DNA of 64,000 nt, from positions 4,569,606 through 4,633,605 of the forward strand of contig JAJEKV010000052.1 in NCBI GenBank assembly GCA_021234155.1. The letters run 5' to 3'. The position numbers were made by a program, and so were the translations under genes. Below, in pieces: positions 1-12,905 of this stretch. This DNA comes from Isoetes taiwanensis (taxonomy: Eukaryota; Streptophyta; Lycopodiopsida; Isoetales; Isoetaceae). The notes beneath the pieces are model-generated. The model made no database searches. It saw only the letters and a program-made list of their open reading frames with translations, and had not been told where the DNA came from. Every line of letters begins with the position of its first letter. Position 1 is the first letter of the stretch.

Positions 1-1
1 C

Positions 2-690
2 CAGCAAGGCCCCAAAATGCTCTCAATTATCAGCCATACTCCTCAACCCCATGAGAAGGCAGAGTATATTGGCAAGATTTTGAGCTTCAACGATTCTAAA
101 CCTTTACTGCCAGAACAGAATTTCCTTCAAAAGGAAAACCCACTTTGGTCCTTGATCTGGATCACACGCTGGTTCAATCCGGATTCCAAGACATGGGCAG
201 CCACGATTCTGTTCTTGATGTGGTTCGAAATGGTTCAATGGCAAAAATTTACCTGTGCAAAAGGCCCGGGCTTGATCAGTTTTTGCAGTCTGCGGCTCAA
301 TACTATGAGCTGGTTGTGTTTACTGCTGCAGAACGGTATTATGCAGAGGCTGCAATCAATGAAATTGATCCTCTTGGTTTAATTTGTTACAGATTGTTCA
401 GGGATTCGTGCACAAACGGTTCTTCTGTCAAGGACCTGTCTAAACTTGGCCGAGATATGCAGAGGGTCCTCATTGTTGATGATAATCCTTGCTCCTTCAT
501 GCTCAATCCTTCCAATGGCCTGCAAATCAGTCCGTTTTATTCCGATGACAGGGACGAAGATCGAGAACTATTCCAGCTTTCTCAGCTTCTGTGTAGTGCT
601 GCAGTGTGTAGTGATGTTATTAGCGCCGTAACATTGTGGAATAACTCGGCCAGCATTCATAGCTTTGCATACAGAGGATTTGGCTTCTAG
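2..690 (+). pseudogene. SCP/FCP1-type CTD phosphatase-like gene, 3' part
   Basis: The region from 145 to the TAG at 688-690 encodes a whole NIF/FCP1-homology domain of the HAD phosphatase superfamily, which removes phosphate from serines of the RNA polymerase II tail or similar substrates. The nucleophile motif is DLDHT (usual DxDxT) at 154-168. The distal acid motif VLIVDDNP lies near 466-489, followed by the usual LNPSNG segment. The protein ends shortly after the domain. Upstream, a second frame is open from base 2 and reads toward the domain start (PEQNFLQK), but a one-base shift in the A-rich stretch 127-136 separates the two frames. Either this copy is a pseudogene or there is one sequence error. 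The gene's 5' part lies left of the window. A diverged copy of its first visible exon recurs at about 12.85 kb. The family assignment is firm; the exact subfamily is not. Confidence 0.7.
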
Positions 691-781
691 CTAGTAGCAC
701 ATTTTACAGAGGGCTTATTATAAACTGATCTACCTAGTTTTGACCCTTAACCCCCACAAACAGGACTGTATTTGACAATAT

Positions 782-885
782 GGGAATTGTGTATTGGCTA
801 AGAACTGCTGCATTGTTTAATGATACCAGACTGCGCTGGGAATTGTGTATTGGCTAAGAATTGCTGCATTGTTTAATGATACCAG
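782..885. repeat. Tandem duplication, 2 units of about 56 bp
   Basis: Units beginning GGGAATTGTGTATTGGC at 782 and 838 are nearly identical for about 48 bp. They lie in the 3' flank of the phosphatase gene. No coding content. Confidence 0.85.
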
Positions 886-951
886 GGACTACGCGGCTGT
901 CCAAGCTTTTGCATGAAATAATGCCATCCAGCAAATGTGATGATAAGGCTG

Positions 952-1089
952 GGTTCACATGCAACCATCGCCAGAGAGGGGCCCTGTTTTGCCCTGTGCT
1001 AATCGGCGATGGCGATGGCAGGCGATGGTCCATGTAAAAAGGTGAGCCTTTTTACATGATGGTGATGGCGCCTTCATTGCATGTGAACC
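952..1089. mobile_element. MITE-like foldback element
   Basis: Terminal inverted repeats read GGTTCACATGCAA at the left and the reverse complement TTGCATGTGAACC at the right. The centre (about 1030-1058) is a perfect palindrome built on CATGTAAAAAGG. The element is 138 bp and has no coding capacity. I could not define a target-site duplication, so the superfamily is open. Confidence 0.6.
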
Positions 1090-1880
1090 GGCTCTAAACA
1101 GTGTTTCTATCTCTTGGACTTGTTTATGGTGGATGGTGCAAGTTTTCTTGTAAACAATGGCTTCCAATTCTTCCATGATCTATGGTCTGTGGCTTACCTT
1201 TCAAATGCCTTCCAATGATACCAGCATTTTTATGCTCGACAAATTTAGAAAATCATTGTGAAAGATTGTTTTTATTTTCGAGAAAATAACACACTACTAC
1301 AGAAACATATGCAGTCATCGCACATTTTCACAAATTTGCCTTTTTTTTTTTGTTTGTTTACTACAAAAATATGCACATTGAAGTCTTAATGTCCATTCAT
1401 ACAGGCTGAGTCATTGTTGTCCATGGGTGTGAGTTTATAGTGGCTTGGGTCTCTGCAAAGAGGCTCAAATAACGGTTCCACCAATCCTTTAGAAGTGGAT
1501 TACACAACTTTGTCAATGTCATTCACGAATTTGCTATTTTATTGGTTTGGCATTGAAAAAAATGTCATTGCTTTGCAATAGAAGCCTGCATTATGGGAGA
1601 CTTGGTGTTTTATGGGTTTTGGCTAAGCCAATTAGCCAAAACCCCATAAAAATGAGAAGCACTATGTCAATCCAATTAGACACCGTTCTGCATTTTATTT
1701 GGAAGCACTATGTAAATCAAATTATTATGTATCTTATGTTACCAATGATCAAAATGGGTTATTTTATGATGTTATTGGAAACTTTCATGTATGGTATTAC
1801 TGTGAGTTCAATTCCCACATTAATAACCTCAATTGCAGCTAGTATCACAATTGGATTTCAAATAATTTGTATTTCTATCC

Positions 1881-3245
1881 CATACAGCCAGGAGTATGCA
1901 GCAGCATTTGGACGCTCTTAGTGGGTTCTGTGACACAACAGGAATGACGGTGAACCTGCAGAAAACTAAGCTCCTGGCAGTCCTCTCCTCGCAACATGAT
2001 ATCCCAGATCTCTATTACAGAGGACAGAAGGTGGATGTTGTAAGGACCTTCAAGTATCCGGGAATCGACTTTTTTGCTAGCATGTTATGGGATGACCGTG
2101 TGGAAAAAGACGGTCGGTAGCGGGATGGAAAACCAGCTATATGCTATCACGCGAATAGCCGCTATAGAATAGACCTATGTGATGGGCACGTAGAGCACAC
2201 ACTCGCTCGTTGAGCACTTTCGTTGAACCAAAGATTGTTGTATGGGTAGAGGTCCGGGGTCCAAAGAATTAGCAAGAACACACGGGATAAGCTAGAGAGG
2301 GTGCAAAAGGCCTTCTTAACATACAGTCTAGGTATCAAGGACACGGTGCCTTATCAGATTTTGCTATATGAGACTGGGTTCTGGCCCCTGCAACATTCCG
2401 CTATGCGCAGACATCTTGCATATTTCCACAAGGTCACCAGCATGGATGCACAACGTCTTCCCCCGAGGGCTTTGTTATTGGCACAAGAGCCACAACGACT
2501 GAAGAGGGTATGGCGGGAGGGACCGCCGTGGGGGTGGTTCGCGAACGTGGTCTATAGACTACCGGCCAGATTGTGGCTATGCGATGCCCGAGGACGGGCC
2601 GCACACGAATGAAGCTTTGCCACCACTCGTGGATGCAACCACTTTCGTGCAAAGCCTAAAACAGAGCACTACCACCGCGCAAGTTAATCCAACAACGGAA
2701 CATGGCCCACACCGGTGCCCGAAAGCGCGCTATATCTATGAAGAAACGGAGAGCTATTGCCTCCGTGAGGGCGGGTCCCATCATCTCGAGAATTGAAACA
2801 GTCGTTGGACTACGGATGAGGGGCGAGAAACACGGCATGAGAGAATATGCCGGTGTTGCCACATGCGGACGATAGAGGATGAGCACCATGCTCGCAAAGA
2901 GTGTCCCAGAGCATATCGCATATCCGAGCAACACATGCCGATCTTAGATCTTAGATGCTCGAGGCACCGCATCAATTCTTTGGCATCGCCAATGGTTGCA
3001 CGTCTCGCATCCTACATTTTGCAAGTCTCTACCGTTAGAGAATCCCTTACAGGACAAGGGATCTAAGAGCCTACTACCAGGGTTTTTCCTCCCATGTGGG
3101 GGTTTTTTCATCCCAGTAGTAGGGACACATTGTATAGTAGCATTTGTCTTTTTGGTGTGGTTTTATCTGCTTTGTGTACTGCATGTACCGTCTCATAGGT
3201 CAAGTTTGGCCTCCGCGGACGTTAAAATATACTTCCTTCCTTCCT
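1881..3245 (+). mobile_element. LINE (non-LTR) 3' fragment, degenerate
   Basis: The stretch 1896-2118 encodes the C-terminal part of a plant-type LINE reverse transcriptase (a segment like LDALSGFCDTTGMTVNLQKT followed by FKYPGIDF). The stretch 2301-2600 encodes the downstream linker (YETGFWPL). The stretch 2850-2935 encodes a cysteine/histidine cluster (CRCCHM ... EDEHH ... ECP) typical of the LINE C-terminal zinc-binding segment. Frames shift several times, so it is dead. The 3' end is a run of CTTC repeats at about 3232-3250. The palm motif and endonuclease are absent, as expected for a 5'-truncated insertion. The same 3' tail signature recurs at about 10390. Confidence 0.7.
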
Positions 3246-6200
3246 TCCTTCTATTTAGTTATTTTTTGAATTTGTATATTCCTTTGATTGGCCCAAACAA
3301 CCCAAATATTTTTAACCGGATAAGACAAATCATTTATTAAACAACTACTATACAATCCCCCATAAAACCCCTTTTTGTTTGGGTTCTTATTTACATGAGA
3401 GGTGCCTCAGAGCAGCAAGAGCCCCATCTTCACGTACAACACATGTATAAAAATATAACCATTATATATACAAGAAATTTATCGCGGCTGCCAAGGCCAT
3501 CGTGAACATTTCTCTTTCCAACTGACTTACTATTGTTTGAATTGTGGTAGTTAGGCCTAACATAAATATGGATGTTCGAAATCCATTTTAGTTTGAGCAA
3601 TTGCAAAAGAAGCCATTGACATTAATTAGATACTTTTAAATTAATCGTTCCTTATGTTAGCTAATTATGCTAGTTATCGGGGGCACGAGTTTGGGAGTAT
3701 GTTGTGCAAGACCATAGGTTGCCTCATCCATACATAGGTCAAAATGTAATGCCATCAAAAAGTTGTATCTCAAATTTATAGGTTCTATTTATTAGCACCT
3801 CATATGCTCCTAGAACTTCTCGGAGTGGTTTGGTCCTAGATTGAAGTTATCAAAGCTGCTACTCATTCAATAAAGAGGGGAATCAACTTCATCAATGATA
3901 ACCCAATCATTGATATATCTAGAAATAAAGCCATTCATGGAGATAATGTCCAAAGCAATCAAGTTGATGTTTCTATGGATCACTCTCCAAGTGAACAGAA
4001 TCCACAGCATGCCTTTATTCCAGGCATTTCAACCCTGTTCGACCACTGCCTTTATTCGACCACTGTCATGTTCGACCACTGCCTTTATTCCAGGCATTTC
4101 AACCCTGTGTTCCTCCATTAGACCCCCTGTGTTCCTCCATCAGACGGATAATACAACCCGGATTGCTGATGCGTAACATTATATGGACCGTTGTTGGTCT
4201 GCCCATATATTCGATTTGCCAAGTACTCATTTCTGGCCATATTTGCCCACCCAAATACTGGATGTGCCCATAATGCTTTAGGCATTAGCTTAAGCATATC
4301 AAGAAGGCTTCCTCCTGTAACTCCAACCGAACCAAACAAGATTAACAATGTCGAGACATACAAAATGTCAATTTATAATACCCACTAATTTATAACACCC
4401 ACTAACTAAGGCCATCGTCTAAAGCTATGATCAAAAGAACATTGAGGTTCCATACTTCCAAAGGCTGAAATATGCTCTGAAAACAAATTCGCGGTCGATG
4501 TGTGCTTGAAGCCCAAAAATATTTTGAAAAAGGATTTGAACTTCGTGATTCCATCTGTGAATGATTCAGAAAAATGCAAAAAAATCTTGAAAAGGGCAAA
4601 GAATCTGGCAGTCCTTAAGAACTGCCTAATTGCACGAATTGCTTTTGTGAACTGTTTTTGTGGATCACGAATGAAACTTTGCACAACTCCTGATCCCTTT
4701 TTACCTGCCACATTACCTGCCCTTCTGAAGAACCACAATCCTGCAACGAAGGCATAAATTTTCTTTGTAGTTCTACAAAGTCATAGGTTTGGCTTGCAGG
4801 AGATGTCGAGAATTAAATGGGTTCTTGTGTGGCCTAAAATGGCCTTTGCTTTCTGCATAGAGTTAAAGTGCCGTAGATTTATTGCCTCCATTAGGTTGGT
4901 AAAAGTGAAATGCCCATGCAAGAACAGAACAAAATTGGCACTAGTTAGATGCAACTGTGAGTAGCAAAACTAGCTTGTGGCTGCTGAATCAGTTCTCCAC
5001 AAACTGTCAACAAAATAAGCTACAGTGGCCGATTTTCAAAGGCTGCAAAGCATGGCATAGAGAAATCTAGTAACGAAAGCAATGGCGAAACCCTCGGAAT
5101 CAGAAGGGGCAGCTATGGCACATAAGGTCTTCCTTTATTGCTTTGCTGGCGCACCTGCAATTTTTACATCTTTTTTATTTTCTCCATTTTTTGCCCCCCA
5201 AAACACAGAATATGCCAAAGCATCTTGCCAATAAGAATTCATGAGTTAGATATACTTGAAATCTTAAGGTATGCAGCTATTTTAGATATATTATATACCC
5301 CAACTTGTAGGAGCATACCCCACAAATGAGGATCGTTATGCGCAGTTTGGATCTTGGCATAACTTGCGAATATGCCCATCTAACAGCTCTCGAGGCCCAG
5401 AGAAGCTCAGAGATAGGTTGCTATTTCTTTTGAAAATTTCAGCCCCTAACCTCTTCTCCAGTCAATGGTAGTTACTGGGTTTTGAGCTTGGATAGAGAAC
5501 GTCTTCATGATTTGGAATGCATTTTCATTAGTTTAGATGAATATAAATGCAACTTTATAAGCAATTTACCTCGTTTAACCAAATATGGTTGCAGATACAT
5601 CTCAAGGGCCAAAAACCGATGCCACATCAAAAAGCTCGCAGCCAATGGGGAGCCAAGCTTATACAAAGTTGTTTAATCGAGCCTCGAAATGCCTTTCCAG
5701 GTGTCATAGCACATAGCTTCGGTAATACCCATGCCTCCTGGTGTGGATGTTAGATTTTATAGAAGTAATAATGACCGTTGCTCCTGCCCTCAATTCCCGC
5801 CCAACTGTCTTCCTCAACAAAATTTGGACGAAGATCGATCTGCCACAGTTTCTTCATACTCGATACACAATGTATTCCACTGCTTCCACCAAGGCCTGGG
5901 CCCTTTGTTGTTCGAAGGTAGCACTCCAGTGCAGCTCAGAGAAAAGGGAGTGTGGTTCTAGAGGTTCCACGAAGCTCCAAGCTTATTGAGCTTCCATTGC
6001 CTACCATGTCCAAGCTATATTGCAGGCCTCTGGATGTCACTTTTGTTTTACTAGCACGGAGTAAGTTGTTGCAGGAAATGTTTACAGCATTGAAGGAGAT
6101 GGGAAGAGTTTATGGGTATATGAAGATTAATTTAGGATTTAATTTATTCTTTTGCATTGTTCAAGAGCGTCGATAATGTTAAGAAGGCCTTAAAGATGTT

Positions 6201-6550
6201 TATAGTTAAACAACATTAGGAAAAATAAGGGATCTCCAAAAGGCCCTAAGAAAATAGAGAAAATTACATCAGCTTTTTGCTCTAGCCAATCAAAGATGAG
6301 TGTCTTTGTTCTTAATCTATACATATCTGCCATGACATGTTAGCTTTGGTTAGTGATAAGCTCACAGGATAAGGTTTTGATGGATCTGGCCGCTCAAGTT
6401 TTTCCTAAAATTAACTTTTTTGTTCTTGTCCGTGTTCTTGCCATTCATGCAGTATAGGCAATCAATCTAAAGGAAGATCTGAAGCAAGAACAATAGTCCT
6501 CTATTGGCTGCTGGGTCACTCTTCGTCCTAGATCCACAGGTACTCATGCA
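3246..6550. other. Intergenic sequence with no clear gene
   Basis: Mostly AT-rich sequence with short ORFs only. Local direct repeats occur at 4020-4145 (units around TTCGACCACTGCC and TGTGTTCCTCCAT). On the minus strand two adjoining ORFs (4738-4406 and 4363-4118) look protein-like in composition, including a segment GRAGNVAGKKGSG-like start and a hydrophobic aromatic middle, but I do not recognise a family and would not call a gene. Confidence 0.5.
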
Positions 6551-7174
6551 GTGAAAAGAGCCAGACTAAAGGATGTGAATGCCCACTGGAAGGCCCCTGT
6601 AAAAAGAATTGTATTTGGTTCAGGAGGCACTAAGGTGAAGAAGGTGATTGTGGAGCATGGCTACATTAGCACTGATTTTGCCAATAAGAAAGTTTCTAGA
6701 AGCCAATCTTTTGAAGCCAATACCATTTGTTCTTCAGATTACACTGACAAAGTTTCTGCCTGCAGCATTACTAGTGTGCTTGAAGTGTATCATCACAAGC
6801 TTGGTCAATTGATATTTCCAGATTCTGCATTTACTTTGAGAGCTCGAAGTATTTTCTTTCACAAATATCATTATACGGTCTCTCCTACAGGCATTGGTAA
6901 GCTGGCCGAGATTGGAGAGCCAGATTTGAAGCAAATTAGTGCTGCTTTTTGTGACAGGAGCCTTCTAACAACATATCAAGAATGTATTGCTGAACTTTTT
7001 AGAACACTGATAGAAAGAGCTGGGGTGAGATGTGCATTCAAGGTATTTCTACCAATTGATGCCATTGCTTTCTTTTTCAAGCACGAGTCCATTAGTGTGG
7101 CACCAGTAAGATACAGGTCAACATATGTTTTATTTTTGGATGCATTTGTTCCTGTGGTTGGAGTGCATCTGTAG
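6551..7174 (+). CDS. Unrecognised ORF, possibly one exon
   Basis: An uninterrupted frame of 208 codons in AT-rich sequence ends at the TAG at 7172-7174. Its first codon is GTG, and the preceding bases (CATGCAG) look like a splice acceptor, so this may be an internal or terminal exon rather than a complete gene. The N-terminal third is basic (KRARLKDVNAHWKAPVKR). The middle contains GQLIFPDSAFTLRARS, and the end is hydrophobic. No known domain was recognised and no transmembrane topology is convincing. It stops about 180 bp before a solo LTR, which may have separated it from a promoter or from further exons. Confidence 0.35.
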   Translation: MKRARLKDVNAHWKAPVKRIVFGSGGTKVKKVIVEHGYISTDFANKKVSRSQSFEANTICSSDYTDKVSACSITSVLEVYHHKLGQLIFPDSAFTLRARSIFFHKYHYTVSPTGIGKLAEIGEPDLKQISAAFCDRSLLTTYQECIAELFRTLIERAGVRCAFKVFLPIDAIAFFFKHESISVAPVRYRSTYVLFLDAFVPVVGVHL

Positions 7175-7352
7175 ATGATTCATATGTGTGTGCATTTTTT
7201 ATATATATGTGCATTTTATGGGCATAGTTCTACATTCTCTCTCTGGATGTTTGGGTACATTTAGATACATTTTGATACATTTATGTATAGTGATGTACAT
7301 TTAGGTATATAAAATGTACTATAGTTGTAGGTGGATTGACCTCTTATGTATG

Positions 7353-9885
7353 TGTAACGAACCTAGTGACTTTGGGGGTATGATTTTTAGCAAGCTTATC
7401 TTATCTAAATATTCTGTAGTCCTATATTAGCATTTCGAATTTGGTGAGCACCATAAAAGCGGGGCTACCAAAATCATAGCAGGTGCTGCGAATATCTGCA
7501 CATCCCAATTTGCCTGATTAAGGGAAGCCGTGCAAAATCCGGCACCCTAGCATGCCGAATGGGCATCTGGCGGGATGCTCTGGCAGCAGGATAGTTGCCA
7601 GGTGGAGATTTGATCTTATATAAGAGGAGGAAGAGCTGGGCCAATTGCGGGGAGGAATAGAGAAGAGAATCGGAAGCCGGATGCAAAGCGGCATAGATGG
7701 ATTTGAAGCGAAAGCGAAAGGCTGAGAAGGAAGCTTGAAGCAAGGAGATGATGATCAAATCGATTGTGCGTAAGCCATCCGAAAAACTAAGGTGGGGATC
7801 TAATTGTGCATGGGGATCCGATGCGTGCTTGGGGATTTCTTGTGTTTATGTCTTGGGCCTTATGAAGAGGAACCCGTGGTTATAGTATTTGGCTTTCGTG
7901 TTCATCCTTGTATTTTATTGTAGAGGCCAAGCCCAATTTTTGATATCCCTTGAAGCCCAAAATTGCCATGATCTAATCCGATTACGATTTTGTGATCCTC
8001 TCTCGGCATTGGATGAATCGATTCTTGCTTTGAATTTTGTCTCTATGATTTCTCGAGAGGTAGAATCTAGCGGTATTGGCAAGCGCCAGAGTCTCGGAAC
8101 CCAAAGATAGCTCCGGATCTGGCGGGGCCGATCCGCTGAATCGTGGCTTTTGTTGGACTTTTAATGGGGATACCAGGGTCCCAGTATCCCCATGCATTGA
8201 TATTATTGATATTAGCTATTATCTAAGGTTTCAACCATACAATAATATATCTTCAGGTCTTAGAATCTTTGACAATGCTTCACTAGGACAATAGAGTCCA
8301 TTTTAAGAGATTTAGTCTTGCATGCCCCGCTAGGGGGATGAGAATCTAAGGCCATGCTTGAATATATATATGAGTTCCAAAGTATTGACCTATACTTGTT
8401 GGTGGCGGAAGTTATAAAACCATGCATAAGAAATATGATCTTCTAGAGTGGGTCATGATTAGACTGTGCCAATCCTTAGTTTAGATCACAATATGGAATC
8501 AATAGTTAGGGGTATAAATGATAAAACATCAAGTGTGTAATGCTGAAGGAGGAGAAGCGCTTGCGGGCGTTATAGGTACTCCTGGACATAGTTCGGCCAT
8601 GGGGTCATGTGTGTCCATGTGCATTATAGTGAGCCTAGATGGCTAGTATTGGAGTTGCATATTGTGAACCTCTTAAATAGTATGATTATAAGTTGGGACC
8701 ATAACTTCATAAACTGGTATGTGGCCTATTTATTGGGACCTTTAAAGAATAAAGAAGAGTTTGATAACCATACCATAGAAGGTATACCTTGTTAGAGTAG
8801 CATGTGGATTCTATGATGCTAGAATAGATGGCGCATGTTGTGATCTCTTTTGCTATGGATATGGTAAGGACCATCTTGTGGTATTAGATGTCATGATGAC
8901 TTAGAATGAATGTCATTATCTCTAGATGTTAGTTTGACTAAGATATTACATGAACGTTATGGCTGCTTAGATGTTAAGGGAGTTCCTGTTCTTGCTTTGA
9001 GATATGCGATGATGTGTTGTCACTTGGATATGAAATATCTTGGTATGAACCTTATTGTGTTGCATTGCTCTATGGTTGTTCTTGGAAGTAAGATGCATGA
9101 GGATTCTATGATATCTCGTATTGTATCAACCTGTAAGGTTATTGGTGATATTCTATCTTGTAAGGTCATGATGGATGATGTTGCATCTTGCATTGCAAAC
9201 GGACCATCTTCGGAGGGGTGGAATGGCCGTGAGACTCCGCATCCGTTCTAGATGGCTAGACGGATGGCATGTTGCATTTGCGGCCCACCTTCGGAGGGGT
9301 GGGGTGGCCGTGTAGACTCCGCATCCGGCCTGATGGCCTGTTGGATGAGTTTAGCCCTGTACGTACAGATGGAGAGAGTGGTCTCCTTGGGGTCGCAACC
9401 CAAGGATTACGCTTGGCATATGTGCATACATATAGATTGATGTGAATGTAAACATGCTTGTAGCCTGAGTTCTAACTAATGCAGGGGCGTAGTGGAGCAG
9501 GTAAAATTGTTGTTGTTCTTATATTTGATGGTTATGGTAGATTACCTGGTGGTTGATGTTGTGTATGCTCCCGAAATGTTCCCTCCCCACTTAGTCCTTG
9601 TGGACTAACCCCTTTATGTTGTTTGTGTATGTTTAAGACGGTCCAGTGATGGGGTTGCTGTGGAGAAGGTTTTCTTATTCATCTCGATGACCTTGGTGGA
9701 GGAGACGTCGGATCGACTAGTGGTGCTAGTGGAAGCTATTGGGTAGATGAGCTTGGGCTCGTATGTAAATACCCGATTTAAGGAAGCATAGACATTTAAC
9801 AAGTATATATAAGTCTTATGAATATTTAACTTTGATGTTAACGTGTTGGTGCAACGGCCTAGGCCAAGGGGCTAGGTCCGTTTCA
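7353..9885 (+). mobile_element. Solo LTR, 2.53 kb, with 5-bp target duplication
   Basis: The element starts TGTAACGAACCTAG and ends CTAGGTCCGTTTCA, which are imperfect inverted ends. It is flanked by the direct repeat GTATG at 7348-7352 and 9886-9890. There is no primer-binding site after the right end and no internal domain, so it is a solo LTR left by LTR-LTR recombination. A TATA box lies at 7617-7623. Inside, a unit around CTTCGGAGGGGTGG is duplicated at about 9205-9345. Length, ends and an inner segment (CCCCACTTAGTCC near 9588) match the chromovirus LTR at 26911-29447, so both belong to one family. Confidence 0.85.
7617..7623 (+). promoter_or_regulatory. TATA box in solo LTR
   Basis: TATATAA about 265 bp inside the solo LTR, the expected place for a U3 promoter. 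Transcription would run toward 9.9 kb. Confidence 0.5.
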
Positions 9886-9890
9886 GTATG

Positions 9891-12851
9891 TTTTATATAT
9901 TTTGTGCACATTTGATGCAGATGAATAGAAAATCTCCAGGTAAACCTGTGCTACTGCTAATAAGCATTGACACAACCTCCGTTATATCTCTGTTAAATCC
10001 AATCTCTTAAGGATTTCTTGTTTACTTTCCCCTCAAGCCCAAGTCTACTTCAGACAAAAGAAAAATGGTCAATTTAGAGATGGCAAGCCATCCTCTAATA
10101 ACATAATGAATTTACAATATTAGGGACTTCCTCTTAGTAAAGTTGTGGGATTCATGCACTCACTTACATGATGAAGAGCATCACATAATATGCAGATCAT
10201 AAACTTTGTTGCCAACATTTGGTAAGTAATTTGGCAATAGGGCAATTCTTAATGGCATGCAATTTATTAACAACTTTTTACCTCAAATTCCTTGAGGAAC
10301 GTTTGTGATAAAAAAATGCAAATCGTACCACGGGAGAAAACGAATATGCCATTAACAAAATTGTATGCACAACTTTTTCCTAGCAAGTGACTCTTGTCCT
10401 ATAGGCCAATTGGCCTCCGTGGATGATAAAAAATCTATTCTATTCTATTCTTCACAATATACAATATCACAAACTTTCAATCAATTTGAATATCCCGGCT
10501 GAAACTGTACCTCTTAAAGATATTGATAATGCCCATGTAGCCATATTCATCAAGTGCAAGCTTGCCTTGGAGAAGAAAAATTGTATCACAAATGAAAAAA
10601 TGTAAAGGATTTTGCATCAAAACCAAGGCAAGAAGCAGAATGAATTATTATCTATGGTGGATTTGATGCCCGAAGAGTTTCTACTTTGTGTCTTTAAGCA
10701 ATGTAAGCAACATCTCTAGAGCATCAACTTTGACTAGGAGAAGACCCTATAATTGACCTGCTACAACATGAGATGTAAAAAAACATGGAAAAAATGTGGT
10801 AAAAATACTATGAAAAATAGACTAGAGAAAGGAAGAGAGAAAGGAGCTCATCTAGATGCTTGGCAATGGCAACACAACATTGCATATATGTGGATGCAAG
10901 ACTTTATGGGTAGGCCTCTGTTGCACCATGGTGGCAGCATTGCTTATTCCTTGTTTTAGATCATGCTAAAATATCAAATAAGCAAAGTAGGAAACATGAT
11001 CATTGGGCTATACGTTTAGGTGCCCTAATCAAATTGCACCCATAAAACGAACAATGGAGCCTGGAAGTTTAGAGAAATAGGGAAAAAAATGACACGACTT
11101 GTATGGGGGGATGGAAGCTGGGAAGCTGATTCCAGGGGTCCTGCGACCGGCGGGAGCCGGGATCGGGTCCTGGGATCAGCGACCCAGCTTCATCCCCCCA
11201 CAACATGGCAACTGGAGAGAAGGGATTTAGCGGCTGATTACCTGTTCATGACCTGCTGAGCGGAATTGGAGCGTCGTTTTCCATTTCAGAGACGGAATGA
11301 GCTCCCCAGTTGCCATGTTGTGCTTGTGCCTAGGTCGTAATCAATCCATTTCTATAGCCAAATCCGCGGCCCTTTTTCCCTCATATTTCTCCATATGCCC
11401 TTTCTTTCCTCGCCCACCTTTGGAGCGCACACGCCGCATGCACAACTTTCTCATTGCCTTTTTCCAATTATCAGATAATTGAAAAATCATGGTGATGATA
11501 CTTTTTCATAATTAGTTGACACATCAAATTGACATCAAAAAAACTTACAATGCGATCAAGATAGTGTCCAAGACATGCCATGAGATTCGTTTATTCATAA
11601 TAATATAAGAAAATGGAAAGAGTTTATTTAGACATATTTCGCAATGTGATAAAGATAGTATCAAGACATGTTTCACTTGATGACATAAAGAAGGACACTA
11701 GGTGGTCACTAAGCAACTTTAAAAACTAACTTCTTATTGGCATCATCCTAGTTGGTGATCAACAAGCAACTTCAAAAACTAATTCTATTCTAACCATTTG
11801 AGTATGATATAGAATACAAGACACAAGCAATATAACAAATGTCGGTGCCTCAATTACATGGACTTCAGATATTTCTTTCACTAAAATCCCCTCATATTCC
11901 ATCGTACAGATTCACACTACGTAGAAATTTAATGGCATCTCATGTTTCTTGACAAATAATGGACACCATTGCTATTTTGTACATGAATGTAAATGGTACA
12001 CCTAGTTCACATAATTCATAAAATATGAGGAGATGAGAAAAGACTACCATTTACATTTGTTAGACACGTTTCTCTGGATGGTATAAAGTAATAAAAGAAA
12101 AAAACTAAGTTTGTATTGTCTTCTTCTGGACATTAATGTTCCATCACCATCGCCATCATTAAATTGTAATAGGTGGTCCATCTTCTACTCTATTCTAATA
12201 TTATGACAAATAACAAATAAAACACATGCAACATATCGAATAGTCGGTACCTCAATCACATACTGAAATGAAGCACGATGGCTCTTTATTAAAAACAAGT
12301 AGGCAACGGAACAAGTAGGCAACGGAAGAAGAAGTTAGGATTTCTAGGTGGGCTCTTTATTAAAAACAAGTAGGCAACAGAAGAAGTTTAGATTTCTAGG
12401 TGACTGAGTTGGCCAAGTCAACTACTGGGCCACCCATTAGAGGAACATGCCAACCTATAGAGCAGTGTAAAATCGTGTGGTCTATCATCTAGGACATTCT
12501 AGAATGAGCGGCGTATATTTTGGCCATGGTCATGATTGAATCATTGGATATTCACAACATATCCATGGGCATATCCATGATTTATTCGATGTCATGTTTG
12601 AACCACAAAAAATACACCGCGTTTTTCACAGACAATCATTTGTTTCACTTTTTGTATGGTTCAATCATGATGATGGCCAATATTTACATGGTTTGCATTA
12701 TGGAATAAACGTGGAGACCACTCTGGCATATGCTAATGGTGTTTGCAAAATCTAAAATCTAATAGGGCCCCCAATTCCATAGGTACCACATATTTCTATT
12801 GTATAACACACGAGGGTATGTATAAAGGCTACAAGTGGGAGCATATTTTAG
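9891..12851. other. Intergenic sequence with small repeats
   Basis: No gene recognised. About 10385-10445 carries a LINE 3'-tail signature (GGCCTCCGTGGATGATAAAA followed by CTATT repeats) related to the tail at 3200-3250. About 11196-11325 contains inverted repeats of CAACATGGCAACTGG, which would fold into a hairpin. About 12282-12402 contains a duplicated unit beginning GGCTCTTTATTAAAAACAAG. Confidence 0.5.
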
Positions 12852-12905
12852 ATCCAGCAAGATCCCAAAATGCTCTCAATTCTCATTCATGGTCCTCAAC
12901 AGGTG
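12852..12905 (+). pseudogene. Duplicated exon of the SCP-type phosphatase gene
   Basis: The sequence matches the first 50 bp of the window with few changes. In the shared frame both encode a segment of the form QQxPKMLSI followed by PQ. A splice acceptor-like TTTTAG precedes it and a donor-like CAG|GTGAAA follows. Nothing of the phosphatase domain follows in this copy, so it is an exon-sized duplication and probably non-functional. Confidence 0.6.

Noticed and set aside
1617-1645. Palindrome TTTTGGCTAAG...TTAGCCAAAA as a terminator or MITE
   Set aside because: Single short palindrome in AT-rich sequence without flanking duplication; not enough to call.
4118-4738. Minus-strand gene in the 4.1-4.7 kb region
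   Set aside because: Two ORFs look protein-like, but I found no recognisable motif, clear splice join or start; left as unassigned.
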